From Fimbriimonadaceae bacterium (GTDB lineage Bacteria; Armatimonadota; Fimbriimonadia; Fimbriimonadales; Fimbriimonadaceae), in contig JADLGZ010000034.1 of assembly GCA_020849075.1 (NCBI GenBank), positions 1 to 18,396 of the forward strand: DNA of 18,396 bases, written 5' to 3'. The notes under the pieces are model-generated. The model saw only the letters and a list, made by a program, of their open reading frames with translations. It was not told the DNA's origin and did not search any database. This document shows positions 13,784 through 18,396 of this stretch, in pieces. How positions within the stretch are numbered: position 1 is the first letter of the stretch; each line of letters opens with the position of its first letter. The translations under genes and the position numbers were made by a program.

Positions 13784-14026
13784 GAGAAGTGAAACACCTT
13801 GCGGCCCGATTCTGTGCCGGACTCTAAGATTTTAGACGAAACAAGAATCCCGATTGGTCTACTCTTCCACCAAAAGTCACGGCTGTTGAACTTAAAAGAT
13901 TCGTGAGTCCTAGTATTTATTGACCTTAAGATGACAATGAACTTTGCCAAGATTCTTCACGTGGCCCGTCGGGAAGCATGATTTTCGACGCGAAATTGAC
14001 CGAAAAGGAAATAAAGAACAAAGAGG
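13784..14026. other. Divergent intergenic region between the Ig-like gene and the HDOD gene
   Basis: A 243-bp AT-richer gap that must hold two divergent promoters. On the minus strand TAAAAT near 13832 is a plausible -10. On the plus strand TTGAAC (13886-13891) with TAGTAT (13911-13916) at 19 bp is a weak candidate. No convincing gene, riboswitch or repeat was seen. I could not place either promoter with confidence. Confidence 0.5.
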
Positions 14027-14914
14027 ATGTCGCTTCAGCTTAATCAACAGATGGTCCGAGACGCATTGAAGGGGGCGGTAGGTCAATTGCCTGCCTTGCC
14101 TAATGTGCTCGTACGAATTCTCGAACTCACCGAAGACTCGAATAGTGGCAGCGTTGCCGAAATTGAGACCTTGATCAAGTCGGATCAAGCAATTTCCAGT
14201 CGTCTACTCCGTGTCGTTAACTCGTCATATTTTGGGCTGGGTGGCAAAGTCGCCAGCGTCAATCAGGCCGTTGTCATTCTCGGTTTCCAGCAGGTGAGAA
14301 GCATCGTTCTCTCCACGAGTTTGCTTTCTAATTTCGGATCACCCGGCGAAAAGCACCAAGAACTTCAAATGAGGTTATGGCGACATGCCTTTGCTACAGC
14401 CAGCGCCGCCCAGTACATCGGGCGCAAAAAGCGGCTTGGTGCAAAAGAAATGGAGTTCGTGTTTGTGGGCGGTCTCCTTCAGAATATCGGTTGCTTGTTC
14501 ATTTTGAGCGTTCTGTCTCGGAGCTACTCAGCTCTCCTTTGCGAGGCCTACAATTCGAGCCAGCGGGTAGTTGATATTGAGAATGAGCGACTCGGGCTAA
14601 ACCATTCCGAAGTCGGAGGTGAGATTCTTGCAAAATGGGGCTTGCCCGAAGACCTTGTTTCCGTGATTAACAGCCACGAGGGGCCTTTTGATGCTGAGCT
14701 TGACCCACTAGTTGCCGTCGTGCATTGCGCGGATCGTATCGGCGACCTAGTAGAGCGTGATCAAGCATTCAATCTGGACATGCTAGATCTCGCATTACCG
14801 GTCTGGGATTCCCTCAGCCTTGATGCCGAACTCCTTGAGGAAGCTTGGTCTCAAGCCAAGGAGAAGGTTGATGCAGCGATGGAACTGTTCGCAAATGGTG
14901 ACCAAGCGGCCTAG
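14027..14914 (+). CDS. HDOD-domain regulatory protein
   Basis: HDOD proteins are non-enzymatic relatives of HD phosphohydrolases that act in signalling and motility control. The 295-residue sequence shows LPALPNVLVRILELTEDSNS, LIKSDQAISSRLLRVVNSSY, FGLGGKVASVNQAVVILGFQ and VRSIVLSTSLL, the full HDOD core at about residues 17-105. Metal-binding positions are degraded (GGLLQNIGCLFI where active HD proteins have HD.GK), as expected. LNHSEVGGEILAKWGLPEDL and VINSHEGP follow. GAGG directly abuts the ATG, so the ribosome signal is unusually close. fliD follows after 41 bp on the same strand, which suggests a link to flagella. Confidence 0.92.
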   Translation: MSLQLNQQMVRDALKGAVGQLPALPNVLVRILELTEDSNSGSVAEIETLIKSDQAISSRLLRVVNSSYFGLGGKVASVNQAVVILGFQQVRSIVLSTSLLSNFGSPGEKHQELQMRLWRHAFATASAAQYIGRKKRLGAKEMEFVFVGGLLQNIGCLFILSVLSRSYSALLCEAYNSSQRVVDIENERLGLNHSEVGGEILAKWGLPEDLVSVINSHEGPFDAELDPLVAVVHCADRIGDLVERDQAFNLDMLDLALPVWDSLSLDAELLEEAWSQAKEKVDAAMELFANGDQAA

Positions 14915-14931
14915 GTTTGCCCGGCAAACCT
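14913..14931 (+). repeat. 9+1+9 perfect inverted repeat between the HDOD gene and fliD
   Basis: aggtttgcc-c-ggcaaacct starts within the HDOD stop codon and ends 24 bp before the fliD ATG. As RNA it forms an 8-bp stem with a 3-nt loop. No T-run follows, so a terminator is unlikely; an mRNA-stabilising or attenuating hairpin or a protein-binding site fits better. Confidence 0.6.
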
Positions 14932-14955
14932 GCCGAAATAGGGAATAAGGGAAAC

Positions 14956-17199
14956 ATGGCGCTTGGAAATAGTGCGGGAATCAGCTTTAGTGGCTTGAGT
15001 AGCGGTATTGATACTGCTTCGTTGATTACGCAGTTGGCGGCAATGGAGCGGCGGCCGATCGCCCGCTTGCAGGCTCAGCAAGCCATGCTCCAGACCCGAA
15101 AGACCGCTTACGACACGTTCAAGGGCCTTCTGGTAGGGCTGGGTACTGCAGTCAGTACTTTCAACAATCCCGGCGCCTTTGAGGTGATGAAGGCTACGAG
15201 CTCTAACACCGACTTAGCCACGATCACGGCTTCGACCAATGCAAGCATCGGGATCCGAGAACTGAAAGTCAATCAGTTGGCCACCGCGCACCGGGTTTCT
15301 TCGACGGCTCAACAGAGCTCCAGCCAGGCTCTTGGGCTAAGTGGTCAATTCAAAGTTGGTGAATCAACGATTTCGGTTACGACAACCGACACGCTCCAAA
15401 CGATCGCAACGAAGATCAACGAGTCAGGGGCAGACGCGACCGCAAGCATTGTGGATGGAGGAGCTGGAAATGCTTATCTCACCTTGGCTTCAAAGCAGTC
15501 TGGTGCATCGAATCAGCTTTCCTTGACCGATTTGAATGTTCAGGGACCACTCTCGGCACGAGATGGCGTATTGGCACGTCTCGGGCTTGTGTCTTTGTCC
15601 GCATTTACTGGAGACTTGCCTAGCCAAACTTCCGCTGTTCTGAGTGCGACCGATCAACCTCTGTCGGATGTCTTGGGCTATGCACCTGGTCCGCAGACTT
15701 TGGAGATCGCTGGGCAATCTATTTCAGTGGACTTTTCGGTTGATAGCGCGGACAGCTTCGTTGCCAAATTATCGGCGTTGAGAGGCGTAGAAGCCAGAAT
15801 CAATGGCAATCGCATTGAAATCCTCAGCGATACTTCGTTAGATTCGCCAGTCCTTACGGAACTCGGATTCTCCTCTGGTACTGCCTCAACGAGTCTGAGC
15901 GGACAGACCGTTACCCAACTGGTTGCGGCCCAAGACGCTCAGTATGTCCTTGACGGGATTGCTCTAACCTCGTCCTCAAACACGCTTTCGAACGTAATGC
16001 CCGGTGCGACGATCACTCTGAAGGCAGCTGATCCTACGAAGACAATCAACCTGACAGTAGAACGAGATACCGACAGTGTGATGAGTACAGCCAAGGGATT
16101 AGTAACGGCTTACAATCGGATCAATCAGTTCATACGTGACAACAGCTCATTTGACGCGGAGACTTACGGCACGGGAATCCTTTTTGGCGATAGCGTCGCT
16201 TCCCAGGTATCGGGACTACTCAATTCAACACTGTTTAACTCGGTGGGAGGGCTGACCACGTCCATAAGTAACCTGACTCAGATCGGTTTCTCTTTGGATG
16301 ACAGTGGCAACCTTGCCGTAGATGACACGGCGCTTCGGGCAGCTATTGAAACAAACCCTACGGGGGTGGCCAATCTTTTGCGCGCAACCGGTACCACGTC
16401 ATCAAGCGCGGTCAACTACGTCTCCGGCTCCAGTAAGGCGAAGCCAGGCACTTACGCTGTATCAATAACCCAACTCGCGACGCAATCAAGTAACACGGCG
16501 GCCATTGCCCAAACCGGAGCCACCGGGGCAGAAGAAGTTCTCAGCTTCGCGGGCTCGGCCTTTGGTTCGACCGGCGTTGCCTTGGTCGTTGCAGCTGGTA
16601 CTACTCAAGAGCAGGTTGTCAGCCTCATCAATTCCGATACGCGCCTCCGCGACCTTGTTGAAGCGAGCGTGGTTGACGGAAAGCTATCCATCACTAGCAA
16701 GCGTTACGGTGTAGCTTCTGACTTCACGGTTACGAGCTCCGCTGCGGCGACGGCAACTTCAACTGGCCTTGGCACGACAGCGGTCCATATCTCAGGCGTA
16801 GATGTTCAAGGCACGATCAACGGCGAAGCCGCAACCGGATCGGGACGTTTCCTACTCGGCAACGTTGGGAACGCCAATACCGAGGGCCTCCAAGTTGAGT
16901 ACACCGGTACTACCTTAGGGGATGCGGGAACTGTTACGTATAGTCAAGGCATGGGGGGGATGATTTTTAAGGCCCTTGATACCTTCACGAATTTTCAGGA
17001 CGGGCTGTTTGTGACCACCAACAAGACGTTGGACGACCAGATTGCCGACCTCGATAGCCAGATCAACCGCATTGTTGAGAGGGCCGATGCGCGTACTGTA
17101 GAACTTCGCAACCGGTTCGCAGCGATGGAGGCGGCGATGCAACGGTCGCAAGCCCAACTAGCTCAGTTGACGCAATCCCTTGCGAGTATGCCTCGCTAG
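14956..17199 (+). CDS. fliD: Flagellar filament cap / hook-associated protein 2
   Basis: FliD caps the growing flagellar filament outside the cell and folds incoming flagellin. The N-terminal block ISFSGLSSGIDTASLITQLA, then MERRPIARLQAQQAML and TAYDTFKGLLVGLGTAVSTF, is the classical FliD_N. The C-terminal coiled coil (TLDDQIADLDSQINRIVERA to AMQRSQAQLAQLTQSLASM) is FliD_C. The middle contains flagellin_IN-like strands (YAVSITQLATQSSN, STISVTTTDTLQTIATKINE). At 747 residues it is longer than the 450-500 of enterobacterial FliD, the extra being in the variable middle. I chose ATG 14956 (AAGGGA just upstream); the frame opens earlier at a TTG. The TAG overlaps the dapF TAG. Confidence 0.95.
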   Translation: MALGNSAGISFSGLSSGIDTASLITQLAAMERRPIARLQAQQAMLQTRKTAYDTFKGLLVGLGTAVSTFNNPGAFEVMKATSSNTDLATITASTNASIGIRELKVNQLATAHRVSSTAQQSSSQALGLSGQFKVGESTISVTTTDTLQTIATKINESGADATASIVDGGAGNAYLTLASKQSGASNQLSLTDLNVQGPLSARDGVLARLGLVSLSAFTGDLPSQTSAVLSATDQPLSDVLGYAPGPQTLEIAGQSISVDFSVDSADSFVAKLSALRGVEARINGNRIEILSDTSLDSPVLTELGFSSGTASTSLSGQTVTQLVAAQDAQYVLDGIALTSSSNTLSNVMPGATITLKAADPTKTINLTVERDTDSVMSTAKGLVTAYNRINQFIRDNSSFDAETYGTGILFGDSVASQVSGLLNSTLFNSVGGLTTSISNLTQIGFSLDDSGNLAVDDTALRAAIETNPTGVANLLRATGTTSSSAVNYVSGSSKAKPGTYAVSITQLATQSSNTAAIAQTGATGAEEVLSFAGSAFGSTGVALVVAAGTTQEQVVSLINSDTRLRDLVEASVVDGKLSITSKRYGVASDFTVTSSAAATATSTGLGTTAVHISGVDVQGTINGEAATGSGRFLLGNVGNANTEGLQVEYTGTTLGDAGTVTYSQGMGGMIFKALDTFTNFQDGLFVTTNKTLDDQIADLDSQINRIVERADARTVELRNRFAAMEAAMQRSQAQLAQLTQSLASMPR

Positions 17200-17939
17200 T
17201 CGGGCCATTCACCCTCGAAAACCAGCTCTGCTGGACCGGTCATCGTGATGCGTCCACCGATATAGGATATGCGCAGGTCGCCCCCTGGCAAGTGGACAAG
17301 ATGATCCTCGCCGCCCCTAGCGACTGCTACCGCGCAAGCACCCGATCCGCAGGCATGGGTAGCCCCTGCCCCGCGTTCCCAAGTCACCATGTGAATACCG
17401 TCGTCCTCTTCCCTGGCAAAGTGAACATTTGTACGATTAGGGAAGTCCGGGTGGGTTTCTAGATCGGGCCCGTGCGCAAGGTAGGGCTCCAATTGACCCT
17501 CAACAAAGAAAACCAGGTGCGGGTTACCGACATCTATTGCCGATCCCTTGAGGGTTTCGTTGCCCACCACGTACTCTCGCTGATCCCACAGAGTTTTGGC
17601 AGTCCCCATCTCCACGGCGTAGGGGCCGGTGCCCGTCACCCGATATGTTCCTCCTCCAAGTTGGATGCTCCACTCTGGCTCTGAATAGCCAACATGTCTT
17701 AAGTATCGGGCAGCGCAACGTAGCCCGTTGCCGCACATGCCTGATTCGGATCCATCGGGGTTCCACATTCGCATTGCTGCGATGCCGGGGTGAAGCGCTT
17801 CAATAACAATCAAGCCGTCAGAACCCACGCCCTCAACCCTGTGGCAGATGAGCCTGATGAACTCAGGTGAGGGTTCCGAACCAGGTTCAGTGAAAATGAA
17901 GTCGTTGCCGAGCCCGTGGAGCTTCCAGAAGCGGGTCAT
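17196..17939 (-). CDS. dapF: Diaminopimelate epimerase
   Basis: DapF converts LL- to meso-diaminopimelate for lysine and peptidoglycan synthesis without a cofactor, using two cysteines. Both are present: Cys69 in NPDGSESGMCGNGLRCAARY and Cys197 in ERGAGATHACGSGACA. The start MTRFWKLHGLGNDFIF and the substrate-loop GNPHLVFFV are typical. The 247 residues are slightly shorter than E. coli's 274. The ATG overlaps the hfq TGA (ATGA), so it is translated in the miaA-hfq-dapF unit. Its stop codon overlaps that of the convergent fliD (ctag, 17196-17199). Confidence 0.96.
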   Translation of the reverse strand: MTRFWKLHGLGNDFIFTEPGSEPSPEFIRLICHRVEGVGSDGLIVIEALHPGIAAMRMWNPDGSESGMCGNGLRCAARYLRHVGYSEPEWSIQLGGGTYRVTGTGPYAVEMGTAKTLWDQREYVVGNETLKGSAIDVGNPHLVFFVEGQLEPYLAHGPDLETHPDFPNRTNVHFAREEDDGIHMVTWERGAGATHACGSGACAVAVARGGEDHLVHLPGGDLRISYIGGRITMTGPAELVFEGEWPD

Positions 17940-18196
17940 TCGGGGTCAATCGGGCCATCGCCGTCTTCAGGTGAGCGATTGGATCCGATTGGCCGTGCGG
18001 GAACGATACTGGTGACCGCGTGCTTGTACACCAATTGTGTCGGCTTGCCCGGGGTGTCCAACATGACCGTGAATGCGTCAAAACCGCGGACTTGACCGCG
18101 AAGCTGAACACCGCCCATTAGGTAGATCGTGACGCCGATCCCTTCCTTTCGGACTTGATTCAGAAACATGTCTTGCAAATTTATGCTCTTAGCCAT
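17936..18196 (-). CDS. hfq: RNA chaperone Hfq
   Basis: Hfq is a ring-forming Sm-like RNA chaperone. The 86-residue sequence has Sm1 (INLQDMFLNQVRKEGIGVTI, YLMGGVQLRGQVRGFDAFTV) and Sm2 (QLVYKHAVTSIVP) with the conserved YKHA. Proximal-face Gln8, Lys58 and His59 and rim Arg16/Lys17 are kept. Gln41 of E. coli is Ala here. A short acidic tail (SPEDGDGPIDPE) follows. AAGGGTGA six bases before the ATG is a good ribosome site and overlaps the miaA stop, which supports the classical miaA-hfq pairing. Confidence 0.96.
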   Translation of the reverse strand: MAKSINLQDMFLNQVRKEGIGVTIYLMGGVQLRGQVRGFDAFTVMLDTPGKPTQLVYKHAVTSIVPARPIGSNRSPEDGDGPIDPE

Positions 18197-18202
18197 TTAT
18201 TT

Positions 18203-18396
18203 TCACCCTTGATTAGTTAGTTCGTTGATTCTTTTTAGGGTCGTTTCAACATCCGTGCTGGATGCGGGGCCGCAATTGGCCCGGTTGAATTGCACAAGGT
18301 TGGGTTCAGATCGCATCCAAGCGCGTTGGCGCTTTGCGTATTGCCGCGTTTGAAGTTGTATCGTCTCCACCAGCCCCTCAAAAGTTAATTTATCCC
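18203..18396 (-). CDS. miaA: tRNA dimethylallyltransferase, C-terminal 63 residues (runs off the window)
   Basis: MiaA adds a dimethylallyl group to A37 of tRNAs reading UNN codons. Only the end is visible, read on the minus strand: DKLTFEGLVETIQLQTRQYA followed by KRQRAWMRSEPNLVQFNRAN. TRQYAKRQ..WMR matches the conserved TR.YAKRQ.TWFR motif near the MiaA C-terminus. About 250 residues lie outside. It is followed by hfq after 6 bp, the conserved order, which strengthens the call. The stop is at 18203-18205. Confidence 0.9.
   Translation of the reverse strand, partial: DKLTFEGLVETIQLQTRQYAKRQRAWMRSEPNLVQFNRANCGPASSTDVETTLKRINELTNQG

Noticed and set aside
13936..13980. 14-codon leader peptide MNFAKILHVARREA before the HDOD gene
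   Set aside because: No ribosome site and no attenuation structure or telling codon run; likely chance.
1..18396. CRISPR array, prophage, integrase, rRNA
   Set aside because: No regularly spaced repeats, phage genes, attachment repeats or rRNA motifs were seen in any part of the window.

Overview
The window looks like a chromosomal segment of a diderm, flagellated bacterium, most likely Armatimonadota (Fimbriimonas-like). The pointers are a DUF1559-like pseudopilin starting MERRGFTLIELL, a PEP-CTERM protein, a secreted protein ending in a dockerin-type repeat pair, an outer-membrane beta-barrel, and typical housekeeping operons. This placement is inferred from protein style; no rRNA is present to confirm it.

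Layout. Positions 1-1010 (+) hold the 3' part of a methylcrotonyl-CoA carboxylase beta subunit. On the minus strand follow a 49-residue basic mini-protein, a strong intrinsic terminator, tsf, rpsB and an upstream cytosolic PAS/histidine kinase. Divergent from the kinase are glnB (P-II) and a translationally coupled RAYT/Y1-transposase-like protein that has lost its catalytic residues. A minus-strand operon (5031-6986) encodes a PEP-CTERM protein, a surface protein and a pseudopilin, and is headed by a cobalamin riboswitch (about 7020-7165). A secreted dockerin protein diverges from it. Next comes a long minus-strand gene string, in transcription order: Ig-like secreted protein, outer-membrane barrel, caspase-fold pseudo-enzyme, trmD, rplS, lepB (13783 down to 8334). 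On the plus strand an HDOD protein and fliD follow. The window closes with miaA (partial), hfq and dapF on the minus strand.

How the genes work together. tsf/rpsB, trmD/rplS, lepB, miaA/hfq and dapF are translation, tRNA-modification, secretion and cell-wall housekeeping genes with very tight spacing and ATGA-type overlaps. The most unusual unit is the B12-riboswitch operon. Its three exported or surface proteins have overlapping genes, and the middle one resembles the cell-surface proteins found beside B12 transporters in Bacteroidetes. I infer a B12-responsive surface or acquisition module. Two apparent domesticated pseudo-enzymes also stand out: a caspase-like protein with GAG/QANR in place of the GHG/DACR-type catalytic motifs, and a RAYT-like protein lacking both the HUH histidines and the tyrosine nucleophile, coupled to glnB. 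No CRISPR array, intact mobile element, rRNA or convincing tRNA was seen.
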